Shown one piece after another: positions 23,872 through 35,042 of a stretch of 64,000 bases of DNA (the stretch's first letter is position 1; the number at the start of each line of letters is the position of its first letter). The notes below the pieces were generated by a model. That model was not told where the DNA came from. It saw only the letters and a program-made list of their open reading frames with translations, and did not search any database. The position numbers and the translations under genes were made by a program. Source of the DNA: Sulfuritalea sp. (GTDB lineage Bacteria > Pseudomonadota > Gammaproteobacteria > Burkholderiales > Rhodocyclaceae); the NCBI GenBank assembly GCA_020853215.1, contig JADYZH010000075.1, forward strand, positions 1 through 64,000, read 5' to 3'.

Positions 23872-24262
23872 TCCGGCAAAACTGAAATTTCTGGTGGTCG
23901 ACGATTTCTCGACAATGCGCAGGATTGTGCGCAACCTGCTCAAGGAACTGGGTTACATCAACGCCGACGAAGCGGAAGACGGGGCGGTCGCCCTGCAGAA
24001 ACTCAAGGGCGGCGGATTTGATTTCGTCGTCACGGACTGGAACATGCCCAACATGGACGGCCTGCAGCTGTTGCAGGCGGTGCGCGCGGATCCGGCCTTG
24101 CAGAATTTGCCCGTACTGATGATCACCGCCGAGGCCAAGAAGGAGAACATCATCGCAGCGGCGCAGGCCGGCGCCTCCGGCTACATCGTGAAGCCCTTCA
24201 CTGCGGCAACCCTGGGCGAAAAGCTGGCGAAGATATTTGAAAAGCTGGGATGGAACGCCTGA
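23861..24262 (+). CDS. cheY: Chemotaxis response regulator CheY
   Basis: [41 protein letters not shown]...[12 protein letters not shown]; next to cheZ. Confidence 0.96.
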   Translation: MAIDPAKLKFLVVDDFSTMRRIVRNLLKELGYINADEAEDGAVALQKLKGGGFDFVVTDWNMPNMDGLQLLQAVRADPALQNLPVLMITAEAKKENIIAAAQAGASGYIVKPFTAATLGEKLAKIFEKLGWNA

Positions 24263-24294
24263 AGGCATTCGGCAATCAACCGGGGATCGGAACG

Positions 24295-25134
24295 ATGGAA
24301 AATTCAATCAAAGATGACGACGGTAGCGACTCCGACGACCTGCAGGCCTTGTTCGACTGCATCGCCGGCGGGATGCCTGCCGCGGCATCGGCGGTTGCAC
24401 CGGCAACGGCACAATCCGTTCCGGCGGGCGATTCGGACGAATTGCAGGCCTTGTTCGACAGCGTGCAGGCGCCGCAGCAAGCGGCCGGCGTTGCGGCGAC
24501 ACCGACTATCGCGGCCGCTGCCGTCGATCCGCAGGAAGCGGTGTTCAACGGACTCGGCCTTCTCGCCCGGCAGCTGCACGACAGCTTGCGCGGGCTCGGC
24601 GTGGACAAGCTGCTGGAGGATTCCGCGCGACAGATTCCGGACACCCGCCAGCGCCTGGCGTACATCGCCCAGATGACCGAACAGGCTGCCTCCCGCGTAT
24701 TGAATGCAACCGATATCGCCAAGCCGGTGCAGGATGAATTGATTGCCCGCTCGCAAGCCCTGTCACACCGGTGGGAAGCGATGTTCGCCAGTCGGTTGTC
24801 GGTGGACGAGTTCAAGGCGCTGGCTGCCGATAGCCGGGCTTACTTTGCGGAGACGCCCGGAAAGCTCAAGCTGACCAACGATCAATTGCTGGAAATCATC
24901 ATGGCGCAGGATTTCCAGGACTTGACCGGCCAGGTGATCAAGAAGGTCGTGGAAATGGTCCAGGGGCTGGAGACCCAGTTGCTGGGCCTTTTGCTTGAGG
25001 CCATGCCGGAACAGCGCAAGGTGGAAGCGCCCGAGGGCCTGCTCAATGGTCCGGTGGTCAACGGCGAAGGGCGCATCGATATTGTAAACAATCAGTCGCA
25101 GGTGGATGATCTGCTGGAGAGCCTGGGCTTCTGA
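24295..25134 (+). CDS. cheZ: Protein phosphatase CheZ with N-terminal DDLQALFD repeats
   Basis: EIIMAQDFQDLTGQVIKKVVEMVQ; C-terminus QSQVDDLLESLGF (CheY-binding tail). Confidence 0.95.
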   Translation: MENSIKDDDGSDSDDLQALFDCIAGGMPAAASAVAPATAQSVPAGDSDELQALFDSVQAPQQAAGVAATPTIAAAAVDPQEAVFNGLGLLARQLHDSLRGLGVDKLLEDSARQIPDTRQRLAYIAQMTEQAASRVLNATDIAKPVQDELIARSQALSHRWEAMFASRLSVDEFKALAADSRAYFAETPGKLKLTNDQLLEIIMAQDFQDLTGQVIKKVVEMVQGLETQLLGLLLEAMPEQRKVEAPEGLLNGPVVNGEGRIDIVNNQSQVDDLLESLGF

Positions 25135-25237
25135 GCCGGGCTTTTCCAGTTGTCGAGGAGTGGGCAATGAGCAGTTCTAGTTTCGGCATGACGCGTGCTT
25201 CGCGCGCATTGGCCCGCTCTGAAGTCGCTCGAAGGAG

Positions 25238-27160
25238 ATGGATGTGAGCAACTTTGAGGGAATGGAAGACCTGCTCCAGGATTTTCTGGTCGAGGCCGGC
25301 GACCTGCTGTCCGGGGTTGATAACAAACTGGTCGATCTTGAGCAGAACCCAAGTGATCACAAGTTGCTGAACGAGATTTTTCGCGGCTTTCACACCATCA
25401 AGGGCGGCGCCGGCTTTCTGAATGCAACCGAACTGGTGACGCTGTGCCATTTGACCGAGAATCTTTTTGACCGCCTGCGCAACAACGAGCTCAGCATCAA
25501 TGGCGAAATCATGGATTCGATCCTCGCCGCCACGGGAGCGGTGCGCGCCATGTTCGACATGCTCGAACGCGGCTTGCAACCCGATCCGGCCGATCCCGCC
25601 TTGCTGGCGAGACTGAAAGCCGCGCTGGCCGGCGATCTGGTTGTCGCGGCAGCCGCCGCTGCGCCATCCGCTGTGCCCGCGCCATCACCATCGCCGCAGG
25701 GCGAGGCAAACAACGTCGCCCCCGACTGGAATGCCTTGTTCGCTGCTGTCGCCGGCGCCGTGGCACTGCCGGAGGCTGCGGCCGCCACCACGGCGCCAGA
25801 CACCGCCGCTGCATCGGGCTTCAGTCACAGTGTGGTCGGCGAGACGCCCGAACAGATCATTCATGCCGCCGTCGGCCGTCGTGCCACGGACAAGCCGGGA
25901 GCCTCGGCTCCCGCGGGGCGGCGCGACACCGAGAAGGCCCGCGACAGCTCGATCCGGGTCGACACGGCGCGACTGGACCAGGTACTCAATTTGTCGGGTG
26001 AAATAGGCCTGACCAAGAACCGCCTGAACGCATTGCGCACCGAGATCATCAACGGACATGTCGACAGCGACACGCTGCACGCCCTCGATCAGGCCGTGAG
26101 CCAGCTCGACCTGCTGGTTTCGGACATGCAGAACGCGGTAATGAAAACCCGCATGCAGCCCGTCGGCCGACTGTTCCAGAAATACCCGCGCATCGCCCGT
26201 GACCTCGCCCGCAGCCTGGGCAAGGATGTCGAACTGGCGCTGGTGGGTGAAGATACGGAAATCGACAAGACGATGATCGAAGACTTGTCCGATCCGATCA
26301 TTCACCTGATCCGCAATGCCGTCGACCATGGCATCGAATCGTCGGAGGATCGGCGTGCGGCAGGCAAGCCGGAAAAGTCCCTGGTTCGCCTCGAGGCACG
26401 CCAGGAGGGCGACCACATCGTCATCCTGATTGCCGACGACGGGCGCGGCATGAATGCCGAGCGGCTGCGCGCCAAGGCGATCGAAAAAGGCCTGATTACC
26501 GACGAAGAAGCCAATACGATGGATGACCGGCAAAGCTTCAATCTCATCCTGCTGCCCGGCTTTTCGACCAAGGATGTGGTATCCGACGTTTCTGGCCGAG
26601 GTGTCGGCATGGACGTAGTCAAGACCAATATCCAGAAGCTCAACGGTAGCATCGACATCAAATCGACGCCGGGCAAAGGCTCGACCTTCATCATTTCGCT
26701 GCCGCTGACGCTGGCGATTCTGCCGGTGTTGCTGGTGCAGCTTGGGCAACAGCCGTTTGCCGTGCCGCTGTCCATGGTCAGGGAGATCATGCCCATCCAG
26801 CCGGCAGCCATACAGGAAGTCGGCGGCTGCGCCACCCTGGTGGTACGTGGCGAAGTGATGCCGATGTATCCGCTGAGCCATCTGCTGGGCTGGCCCGCCG
26901 AAGGCACGCCGGGATATGGCGTGCTGATGCAGGCAGCGGAACATACCTTCATTCTCGCCATCGATGGCTTCATGGGACGTGAAGACGCCGTGATCAAATC
27001 GCTCGATGACTTCCGGCCCAAAGGAGTTGCCGGCGTCACTACCCTGTCGAACGGCAAGATTGTGCTGATTCTGGACATGAAGGAACTATTTGCGATGGCC
27101 GGCGACGTGCGAGGCGTCTCGCGCTCCGTTTTCATGCAAGCCGAAAGCCTGGTGGCCTGA
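25238..27160 (+). CDS. cheA: Chemotaxis histidine kinase CheA (copy 2)
   Basis: [46 protein letters not shown]-terminal CheW-like domain. Confidence 0.95.
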   Translation: MDVSNFEGMEDLLQDFLVEAGDLLSGVDNKLVDLEQNPSDHKLLNEIFRGFHTIKGGAGFLNATELVTLCHLTENLFDRLRNNELSINGEIMDSILAATGAVRAMFDMLERGLQPDPADPALLARLKAALAGDLVVAAAAAAPSAVPAPSPSPQGEANNVAPDWNALFAAVAGAVALPEAAAATTAPDTAAASGFSHSVVGETPEQIIHAAVGRRATDKPGASAPAGRRDTEKARDSSIRVDTARLDQVLNLSGEIGLTKNRLNALRTEIINGHVDSDTLHALDQAVSQLDLLVSDMQNAVMKTRMQPVGRLFQKYPRIARDLARSLGKDVELALVGEDTEIDKTMIEDLSDPIIHLIRNAVDHGIESSEDRRAAGKPEKSLVRLEARQEGDHIVILIADDGRGMNAERLRAKAIEKGLITDEEANTMDDRQSFNLILLPGFSTKDVVSDVSGRGVGMDVVKTNIQKLNGSIDIKSTPGKGSTFIISLPLTLAILPVLLVQLGQQPFAVPLSMVREIMPIQPAAIQEVGGCATLVVRGEVMPMYPLSHLLGWPAEGTPGYGVLMQAAEHTFILAIDGFMGREDAVIKSLDDFRPKGVAGVTTLSNGKIVLILDMKELFAMAGDVRGVSRSVFMQAESLVA

Positions 27161-27184
27161 TTACCCGCCGGCCGCCGTCGCCAC

Positions 27185-30100
27185 TTACGCGTCCGACGCA
27201 GACAGCCAGAGCAGCAGGATCCGGTAGAAAGCCTCGGGGTTGACCGGTTTGGTAATGAAATCGTTCATGCCCGCCTCCTCGCAGGCCAGACGGTCCTCGT
27301 CGAAGGCATTGGCGGTCATTGCCAGGATCGGTGTGGTCGCCCGGCCCGGCAGCTTACGGATGGCACGGGTAGCGTCGATGCCATCCATGATGGGCATCTG
27401 CATGTCCATCAGGATCAGATCGTAATTGCGCGCTTGCGCCTTCGCCAGCGCCTCGCGGCCGTCGACCGCCGTGTCCACGGTCAATCCTGCGCCATGCAGC
27501 AATTCCAGCGCCACTTCGCGGTTGACCGGATTGTCCTCGGCCAGCAGCAGCCGCGCCGCGCCGTGATTGCGGCGCAATTCCATCTCGGCATTGGTGGCCA
27601 TGGTCGCGGCGGCCGAGGGCAAGGCGCCGTGCCCGCGTCGCAGACGCGCCGTCAACCAGAAGACGCTGCCCTCCCCCGGCGTACTGTCGGCGCCGACTTC
27701 ACCACCCATCAATTCGGCCAGCCGCCGGGTGATTGCCAGGCCGAGACCGGTGCCGCCGTACTTGCGGGTAGTCGAGACATCGACCTGTTCAAAAGCATGG
27801 AACAACAGGGCCATCTTTTCAGGCGCGATGCCGATGCCGGTGTCCTCGACCTCGAAGCGTACCAGCAATTCTTCGCCGTCTTCCTCCATCAGCCTGGCAC
27901 GCAGGATAATGGCGCCTCGTTCGGTGAACTTGACGGCGTTGCCGGCGTAGTTGAGCAGCGCCTGGCGCAGCCGCGTGGGATCACCGCGCAGCCATGGGGG
28001 AACCTTGCCGTTGTCGACATCGATGCGCAGTCCCTTGTCCTGCACCGCACCGCCAAACATGGAGGCAACCGTGTCGAGGATGGAGGAGAGCGGAAAATCG
28101 ATACTTTCCAGTTGCAGCTTTCCGGCGTCGATCTTGGACAGGTCGAGGATATCGTTGATGATCGCCAGCAGATGCCGTCCGGCACCATCGATCTTCTCCA
28201 GCCGCACGATCTGCTCCGGCGTCGCTCCGGCCTGCCGCAAGAGGTGTGTCAAGCCGATGATGGCATTCATCGGGGTGCGGATCTCGTGGCTCATGTTGGC
28301 GAGGAAGCTGCTCTTGGCCAGATTGGCCGCTTCGGCCTGCTGGCGCGCGGCGACCAGTTCGCTCGTGCGCTGGGCCACCAGATGCTCCAGATGCTGCCGA
28401 TGGCCATCCAGTTCCATGGCCAGACGCTTCTTCTCGGTAATGTCCTCCTTCACCGCAACGTAGTGACCGATCGCTCCGTTCGACTGGCGCAACGGCGTGA
28501 CGATGGCGAATTCGATATATTCGCTGCCATCCTTCCTGCGGTTGTGGAACTCGCCTTTCCAGGGCAGGCCCCGGGCCATCGCATGCCACATCGCCACATA
28601 GGTCTCCGGCGGCGTCCTGCCCGTTTGCAGGATGCGCGGATTCTGGCCAATCACCTCCTCGCGGCTGTAGCCGCTGGCCTGGACGAAGGCTTCGTTCACA
28701 TACTCGATTTCGGCGTTCACATTGGTGATGATGACGCTCTCCGGGCTTTGTTCGACGACCTGCGAGAGCTTGCGCAGCTGCTCTTCGACGGCCTTGCGAC
28801 GGGTGATGTCGCGAATCACAGCCGTATAGAAACGTCCCTGGGGGGCATGCCACTGCGCCAGCGAGAGTTCGAGCGGAAACTCGCTGCCATCCCTGCGCAG
28901 GCCATACAATTCAACCAGCACGCCCATCATGTGCGACTCGCCACCGAGATTCACGTGGTTCATCCCCGCCGCATGCGATCCACGGAAGCGCGTCGGCATC
29001 AGCAGCGTCAGCGGCTGCCCGACGACCTCGTTTGCCGGGTAGCCGAAAACGGTTTCGGCGCCCCGGTTCCATTTGACGATCATCCCCGAACTGTCGGCGG
29101 TGACAATGGCATCGTGGGCCGATTCGGATACAGCACGGAAAAGCGCCTCGCTCTCGCGCAGCGCTTCCTCCCTCTGCGACAGGACGTTCAACAAGCGGTT
29201 GAAGCCACCGATCAGTTCGCCAAGTTCATCGGGTCTGGCTACGGGCAAAGGCTGCGGGGCCAGGTTCGAATCCGACTGGGCAACCAGCGTTCTCGCCGCG
29301 GAAAGCATCGGCGAGAGCTGGCGCCTGAGCATCCACGAGGTCGCCCACCAGGTAATGCCGCCGATCAGCAGGGTCAGGAAAATCGTGGCGGCAAGCATGC
29401 GCTGCTGCATGGCCTGAATCGGGGCAAAGGCTTCCGCGGTGGGCAGCACGGTCACCAGGAACCAGCCCGCCGCGGGAATACCCTTGGCCGCGGACAACTC
29501 CTCCACGCCGCGCGAATTCACGGCAACGCCATGGCCCTCATAGCCCTGCATGTATTTGTCGTGCATGGCATTGATGCCCTGGGCGGGGATCGGTTGCAGG
29601 ATGCGGCCCTTGTCCGTGGCGGTAACGAACAGCTGATGCCGAGGATCAATCACCAGATAGCCGCCGGACATGCCATAACGGCTTCCCACAATCCTGTCAA
29701 GAAAATTGGGCTTGCCCAGATTGATCGCCCCGACCAGGGCGCCGATCACCTTGCCCCGGCCATCGCGGATGGGCACTGCCATGCCGATCACCGGCGCCCG
29801 CAGCACCTTGCCCATGACCGGACGGCCAATGGTCGCCTTGCCTTCCTTGATGGCGCCGACCATGTAGTCCCTGTCCACGTAATCGGCACTTAGTCGCTCC
29901 GCCGAGAGCGGAACACTGGCCATCGCCTTTCCATCCAGCCCGGTAATCCGTGTGCCGCCATTGAACAGCATCTGGAAAATCCGGCGCTGCTCCAGGAATG
30001 CCTGCAAAGCCCGTTCATTGCCGATGGCGGCCGGGTCAAGGGTTGCCGCAACTTCTTCGAGCACCCTCAAGCGATGCTCGATTTCATGATTCACGTCTGC

Positions 30101-30274
30101 GGCCATGAAAGAAGTCGACGAGAACTGCTGTTCGCCCTGCAAGCGCCGCATGTCCTCCTGCAACATCCTGACGGCATAGAACACCAGCAAGCAGACGCTG
30201 ACCAGGAATATGGTCAGCGTAAGGAGGGTGATTCTGACTTTGAGCGAGCGAGGTGCGCGAACGGTAAACGCCAT
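27185..30274 (-). CDS. Membrane hybrid sensor histidine kinase (dCache-like sensor, HAMP, PAS-PAS, HisKA, HATPase, REC)
   Basis: [53 protein letters not shown]; start set at MAFTVRAP (30274). Confidence 0.9.
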   Translation of the reverse strand: MAFTVRAPRSLKVRITLLTLTIFLVSVCLLVFYAVRMLQEDMRRLQGEQQFSSTSFMAADVNHEIEHRLRVLEEVAATLDPAAIGNERALQAFLEQRRIFQMLFNGGTRITGLDGKAMASVPLSAERLSADYVDRDYMVGAIKEGKATIGRPVMGKVLRAPVIGMAVPIRDGRGKVIGALVGAINLGKPNFLDRIVGSRYGMSGGYLVIDPRHQLFVTATDKGRILQPIPAQGINAMHDKYMQGYEGHGVAVNSRGVEELSAAKGIPAAGWFLVTVLPTAEAFAPIQAMQQRMLAATIFLTLLIGGITWWATSWMLRRQLSPMLSAARTLVAQSDSNLAPQPLPVARPDELGELIGGFNRLLNVLSQREEALRESEALFRAVSESAHDAIVTADSSGMIVKWNRGAETVFGYPANEVVGQPLTLLMPTRFRGSHAAGMNHVNLGGESHMMGVLVELYGLRRDGSEFPLELSLAQWHAPQGRFYTAVIRDITRRKAVEEQLRKLSQVVEQSPESVIITNVNAEIEYVNEAFVQASGYSREEVIGQNPRILQTGRTPPETYVAMWHAMARGLPWKGEFHNRRKDGSEYIEFAIVTPLRQSNGAIGHYVAVKEDITEKKRLAMELDGHRQHLEHLVAQRTSELVAARQQAEAANLAKSSFLANMSHEIRTPMNAIIGLTHLLRQAGATPEQIVRLEKIDGAGRHLLAIINDILDLSKIDAGKLQLESIDFPLSSILDTVASMFGGAVQDKGLRIDVDNGKVPPWLRGDPTRLRQALLNYAGNAVKFTERGAIILRARLMEEDGEELLVRFEVEDTGIGIAPEKMALLFHAFEQVDVSTTRKYGGTGLGLAITRRLAELMGGEVGADSTPGEGSVFWLTARLRRGHGALPSAAATMATNAEMELRRNHGAARLLLAEDNPVNREVALELLHGAGLTVDTAVDGREALAKAQARNYDLILMDMQMPIMDGIDATRAIRKLPGRATTPILAMTANAFDEDRLACEEAGMNDFITKPVNPEAFYRILLLWLSASDA

Positions 30275-30299
30275 GCGAGCCCTCCTTCGACGGCAGATG

Positions 30300-30369
30300 G
30301 GAAATAGTCTCAAAGCGGCGGAACTTTGTCCACATGGGAGTTACGCTGCCCGCTGCGGAATCTACGTAG
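30300..30369 (-). repeat. Conserved upstream element copy C (upstream of the hybrid kinase; most divergent copy)
   Basis: Reverse complement: CTACGTAGATTCCGCAGCGGGCAGCGTAACTCCCATGTGGACAAAGTTCCGCCGCTTTGAGACTATTT. Confidence 0.75.
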
Positions 30370-30523
30370 TGTCGAACCGGCCTTGCGCTTCCTTTCCCCT
30401 TGTGGGAGATGGGAGGAATTCGATGCCGCCGAACGTTGTGTGCATACGGCAGGCCATGGAGCGGAGAGGGCCAGTGAAACGAGGCGGAAACCCGTCTTTC
30501 ATCCGGATTCTGCCGCCGCCGCG

Positions 30524-31942
30524 ATGTCCTACAATTTCCCGGCAATGCTTGCTCCTTCGATTTCCCGCAGCGAGGCCCGCGACGATGCAGCGGCCATTGC
30601 CGCCGCCTGGTTTGCGCGCCTGTCGGCCTCGTCGCTGCTCGCCATGCAGCGCGAAGAAGCGCTGCCGGCGCGTCCCCTGCCAGCGCTTGCTGCACTGGCT
30701 GCGATTGCCCTGGCGGAGGGACGCACGCTGCTGATTCTGGTGCCGAACGACGATGATCTGCCGGAGCTCTCGAATGCGCTGGAACTGTCCATTCGGCCTC
30801 TTTGCCTGGTTTTGCCGGCTGCAGACTTCGCCGCCCGGATTGCGCTGCGCGCCACGCTTGCACTGCTGGAAAGTCGGCTCCGGCGAGACGGCGAGGACGA
30901 ACAGTCGGCGGCGTGGCGGCGCCAGCGCGACCGCATTGCCGCCAACGCAGGGCTGTGGCGGGAGACGCAAACCTGGGCGGCGCGCAACGATCGCAGCGAG
31001 AGCCCGCTCGCCGTGGCCGAACTCTTCCCGGTGCGCATCCTGCCGCCGGCCGCCTACCGCACGTTGCAGCACAAGACCGCCGACATCACCCTGCTCTATC
31101 GCTGCGATGCGCCGCCGGAACTGATTGCACCGGCCGGGCGCCTGCTGCGTATCGGCCCGCGCGCCGCGGAAGCCTGTCACCGCAAGCTCGCGCCACTTGA
31201 CGAGGATGCGCGGCTGATGATGGAAAGGGCCCAGCTCAGCCGCGATATCGCCGATCTGGAACTGGAGCTGGTAACCGTCCAGGCCGAAGTGGCTGACTTC
31301 ATGCGCGATTACTACCAGCGGGTCGGCCGCCGCATGGCCGAACACGATGCGCTGCAAGCGCGACTGGCCCGCGAAGAAGCGCAGCGCACCCCGGCAAACC
31401 CTGAAATTCGATCCGCAGCGGGAAAAAAGCAGCGGCAGGCCGAGCAGTCGGCGCACGAATCGCAGCGCTTCACCGAGGCCGCGACCGAGGAGGCACCGGT
31501 ATTCCGCCCGAGCAAGGACATCAAGCGCCTGTTTCGCCAGATCGCCCAGCAAATTCACCCCGATCGCGCCATCGACGCGGCGGACCGTGCCTGGCGCACG
31601 CAGTTGATGAGCGAGGCCAACCGCGCCTACCGCCATGGCGATGAACGCGCCTTGCGCGAAGTCGCCGCCCTGTGGGGCGAGGGACGCGGCGAGATGCCCG
31701 CCGAGGCCCGTGCCGCCGTATCGCCAGCGCCGACTTTGCGGTCCCAGGTGAAACGCCTGCGCGCCCGGCTGGCCGAAATCGAAAGCGAACTGCACCGGCT
31801 GTTCGGTTCGCGCCTTTACGAACTGTTCATCGCCGCGCGGCAGGCCAGACGACAGGGCCGCGACCTGCTCGGCGAAATGGCCGACCAGCTCGACGCATCG
31901 ATCGCGGAACTGCATCAACGCTGCCCCGCCGGCACCGCCTGA
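30524..31942 (+). CDS. J-domain-like protein of unknown function
   Basis: C-terminal DIKRLFRQIAQQIHPDRAIDAADRAWRTQLMSEANRAYRHGDERAL (HPD motif); start chosen at MSYNFPAM. Confidence 0.7.
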   Translation: MSYNFPAMLAPSISRSEARDDAAAIAAAWFARLSASSLLAMQREEALPARPLPALAALAAIALAEGRTLLILVPNDDDLPELSNALELSIRPLCLVLPAADFAARIALRATLALLESRLRRDGEDEQSAAWRRQRDRIAANAGLWRETQTWAARNDRSESPLAVAELFPVRILPPAAYRTLQHKTADITLLYRCDAPPELIAPAGRLLRIGPRAAEACHRKLAPLDEDARLMMERAQLSRDIADLELELVTVQAEVADFMRDYYQRVGRRMAEHDALQARLAREEAQRTPANPEIRSAAGKKQRQAEQSAHESQRFTEAATEEAPVFRPSKDIKRLFRQIAQQIHPDRAIDAADRAWRTQLMSEANRAYRHGDERALREVAALWGEGRGEMPAEARAAVSPAPTLRSQVKRLRARLAEIESELHRLFGSRLYELFIAARQARRQGRDLLGEMADQLDASIAELHQRCPAGTA

Positions 31943-33817
31943 TCAATCCAGCCTGTCGCCACGCTCCAGGCGATCGAGAAAAGCCCGTGCGCCAGGGTGG
32001 CCCAGCCGCGCCGCCGCGCGCAGCCATTTGGCGGCCAGGCGCAGGCTTTGCCTGACGCCTTCGCCACGAAAATAGACCAGCCCCAGCTCGTAACACGCAT
32101 CGACCTCTCCTTGCAGCGCGGCGCCGCGCAGCCAATGCGCCGCGGCATGAGCATCGCGCCGGACGCCTTCGCCGTGCAGCAAGCAATAACCGCAGCTATA
32201 CATGGCATAGCTGTCCGCATGTCGCAACGCCGCCTCCCGGTACCAATGGAAGGCCTCGCACGGATCCGGTTCGATGCCCTGGCCGAAGTAGTACAGGTCG
32301 CCCATGATGACTTTGGCATCCTGCAGCACGGCCGCCTGGCGATACCAGCCCAGCGCCTGGGGCACATCGATCGCGGCACCCGTGCCGTGCCGCAGACATT
32401 CTGCCAACAGGAAGGCGGCACGACGATGTCCGCTGGCGGCGGCTTTTCGCAAGCAGCCAACCGCCTCGACCAGCCCGGGGTCGGCCGCCGTCACGGCGGC
32501 ATGCAGCAGCGACTGGCCGCGCGCGAGCCAGTAGCGTTCGAGTTCTCCTTTCGCTTGCGCCCAGCCTGCCTGTATCGCCGCCAGCAGCAAGGCTTCGCCA
32601 CGCTCCGCGACGCACTCGCCGCCGATACCCAGCAGCAGGCAGCGGCCATACTCCGCCTGACCATGCGCGTCGCCGGCTTCTGCCGCGCGGGAATACAGTG
32701 CTCGCGCCATCGCCGCGTCTTCGGCGACGCCCTCGCCCCGTTCATGGCATTCGCCCAACCAGACCCACGCCGCGAGGTCCCCCAGCTCAGCCGCGCGGCG
32801 ATACCACGTCACGGCAAGCGCCTTGTCCTCGGCAACGCCATCGCCCCACCGATAGGCGTGGGCGATCTTGAGATGCGCCCGCACATGCCCATGGCCAGCG
32901 GCCGTCCGCCACCAAGTCACGGCGTCGGCCAGGTTGCCGCCACCGATGCCGTACGCCAGGCACTCGCCCAGTTCGAATTCCGCATCGCGGCTGCCACCCG
33001 CCGCCGCCCGCCGATACCAGGCCAGGCCAGTTTCCGGGTCGCGCTTCATGCCCAGGCCAAAACTAGCGCATTGCCCGAGGAGAAACATCGCACCGGTCAC
33101 GCCCTCGCGCGCCGCGGCATGAAAGTACCCCAGCGCGGCAACGGGGTCGGCGGCGGTACCCGCACCGGCATAAAGGCACAAGCCAAGGCAAAAGCTTGCG
33201 TTTGCCACGCCCGCCGCAGCCGCTTCGCGCCACAGGCGCAAGGCCTCGTCACGATCCTCCCGCACGCCGCGGCCGAAGAAATGGCAACGCGCCAGCAGAT
33301 CGTGCGCCGCGGCGTGCCCCTGCTCCGCGGCGCGGCGCAGCCAGTGGGCAGCCTGCCCGAAGTCACGCGCGATACCACTACCGAAATAGCACAGGCGGCC
33401 GAGCCAGTATTGCGCCAGCAGAACGTCCTGCGCGGCGGCGAGGGCAAACAGGCGCGCCGCCTCGGCGCAATCGCGGGGCAAACCACAGCCGTGATAGAGC
33501 AGCCAGCCCAGCACCGCGATACCTGCCGGACATTCCGACTCGGCGCTGTGCATGGCCCAGCGCACCGCGTCGGTCGGATTCTTTTGTGCGCGATCGCCTG
33601 TCGCATGGCGCCATGCCAACTCCGCCTGGGCGTTGCCATTCCCCCCCGCGGCCATGCGCCGCAATTCGGCCGGCGCAACGCTGTTCCAGAAATCCTCGGG
33701 ACGCCCGAGCAGCTCGAGGCCATGCGCCGCGCCGCGTTCGATCAGCGGACTTTCCAGCGCTTCACGGAAAAATCCCAACAGAGCCCCGGATGGCAGGGGA
33801 ACCAGCGACTGCTTCAT
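31943..33817 (-). CDS. Sel1-like (TPR-type) repeat protein
   Basis: Many repeats of the type AAEQGHAAAHDLLARCHFFGRGVREDRDEALRLWREAAAAG; start chosen at MKQSLVPL (33817). Confidence 0.88.
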   Translation of the reverse strand: MKQSLVPLPSGALLGFFREALESPLIERGAAHGLELLGRPEDFWNSVAPAELRRMAAGGNGNAQAELAWRHATGDRAQKNPTDAVRWAMHSAESECPAGIAVLGWLLYHGCGLPRDCAEAARLFALAAAQDVLLAQYWLGRLCYFGSGIARDFGQAAHWLRRAAEQGHAAAHDLLARCHFFGRGVREDRDEALRLWREAAAAGVANASFCLGLCLYAGAGTAADPVAALGYFHAAAREGVTGAMFLLGQCASFGLGMKRDPETGLAWYRRAAAGGSRDAEFELGECLAYGIGGGNLADAVTWWRTAAGHGHVRAHLKIAHAYRWGDGVAEDKALAVTWYRRAAELGDLAAWVWLGECHERGEGVAEDAAMARALYSRAAEAGDAHGQAEYGRCLLLGIGGECVAERGEALLLAAIQAGWAQAKGELERYWLARGQSLLHAAVTAADPGLVEAVGCLRKAAASGHRRAAFLLAECLRHGTGAAIDVPQALGWYRQAAVLQDAKVIMGDLYYFGQGIEPDPCEAFHWYREAALRHADSYAMYSCGYCLLHGEGVRRDAHAAAHWLRGAALQGEVDACYELGLVYFRGEGVRQSLRLAAKWLRAAARLGHPGARAFLDRLERGDRLD

Positions 33818-33879
33818 ATCGCTATCGGGGCCACTCCCATGCAATGCACTGCCCAGGCGTTGGCCAGGCGCCGCGATTC

Positions 33880-35007
33880 TCAGCCTGGCTGGCAGAGCAG
33901 GACAGGATTGGTTTCGCCCGCCACGGCCATGCGCTCGAGGGCATCGACTACGCCAAAGCTGGCCTCTTCCATACGGCCGATCGCCTCGACGCCGCCCGGA
34001 ATGTCGCCGCCGCGCAAGCCTTCCAGCGCTTCCCTGCCGGCTCGGTGCACGGCGGCGTGGGGAGCATCCATCTCGCGATATCCGGGCAGCCTGGAGTAGC
34101 ACTCGCGCCCCTCGCCGGCAAAGTACCACTGGCCGAGGCGGCATTGGGTGTGATCGGAGATGTCCCCGACGCTCTTGTCGTTAAGACCGAAAAAAGCCTT
34201 GTATATCTCGAACTTGAACAACACATGGTCCATTTTTGCCACTTCGACGAAACTCCGCAGCGTGGAGGCGGCGATGGCCTGCTCCATCAGTGTCGCCAGG
34301 CCAAGCAGCCGCTGCATGTTCTCCGTCGCCGATCCGCCTTCGACGCTGGCGCGCCTGGCTTCCGCCGCCAGAGCCGTCATGCTCTCGGTGGCGCTGCCGG
34401 TGTCGGTGCCGATCTGGCCGACCAGCGAGGAAATCTCGGCCGTGGCATTGGCCGTCCGCTCGGCAAGTTTCCGCACTTCGTCAGCCACCACGGCAAAGCC
34501 GCGCCCCTGCTCGCCGGCGCGGGCGGCTTCGATGGCGGCGTTGAGCGCCAGCAGGTTGGTCTGGTCGGCTATTTCCTTGATCAGGTTCACGATGCCGACG
34601 ATTTTCGTCGCCCGTTCGCCCAGCACGGCGACACTGCCGGTGGCCGCTGCGGAACGCTCCGACAACCGCGCGAGGTCACCCGAGATGCGATCGATAGCGC
34701 TGCGGCTGACTTCTGTGACGCCGAAGGTTTCGATGGCGTTGCCGCGCTCGGTATTCATGGTTTCCGCGAGCCGGGCGAGACTCTGTTGCGAAAGGCCGAT
34801 GGATGTGCCAAAGCTGTCCAGATGTTTCATCAGACGCTGATACGCATCGAGGCGGATTTCCAGCTCGCCTGCCCTGTCGGCATGCGTGGCGACCAGCGAC
34901 TCGAGCGAGGCAATGCGGGATTGTGCAGCTGCTTCGGCCTGCCGGCTCTGCTGTAGTTGCGACCTGACCTGCTCAAGTTCATGGCGAATGGCGGAACCGA
35001 AAAACAT
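33880..35007 (-). CDS. Soluble methyl-accepting chemotaxis protein with C-terminal CZB (zinc-binding) domain
   Basis: [40 protein letters not shown], then [16 protein letters not shown]...[33 protein letters not shown]. Confidence 0.9.
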   Translation of the reverse strand: MFFGSAIRHELEQVRSQLQQSRQAEAAAQSRIASLESLVATHADRAGELEIRLDAYQRLMKHLDSFGTSIGLSQQSLARLAETMNTERGNAIETFGVTEVSRSAIDRISGDLARLSERSAAATGSVAVLGERATKIVGIVNLIKEIADQTNLLALNAAIEAARAGEQGRGFAVVADEVRKLAERTANATAEISSLVGQIGTDTGSATESMTALAAEARRASVEGGSATENMQRLLGLATLMEQAIAASTLRSFVEVAKMDHVLFKFEIYKAFFGLNDKSVGDISDHTQCRLGQWYFAGEGRECYSRLPGYREMDAPHAAVHRAGREALEGLRGGDIPGGVEAIGRMEEASFGVVDALERMAVAGETNPVLLCQPG

Positions 35008-35042
35008 GAGATGCTCCTGCAGTGGTTGGCCTGGCTGGTGTG

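Noticed and set aside
27434-29893. 819-aa plus-strand ORF
   Set aside because: Antisense to the dCache hybrid kinase, which has full domain support.
31943-33817. Repeated sequence blocks considered as a DNA tandem repeat or CRISPR-like array
   Set aside because: Periodicity (~108 nt) matches Sel1 protein repeats with diverged DNA; no identical repeats with unique spacers.
31997-34099. 700-aa plus-strand ORF
   Set aside because: Antisense to the Sel1-repeat protein; its internal repetitiveness only mirrors the Sel1 repeats.
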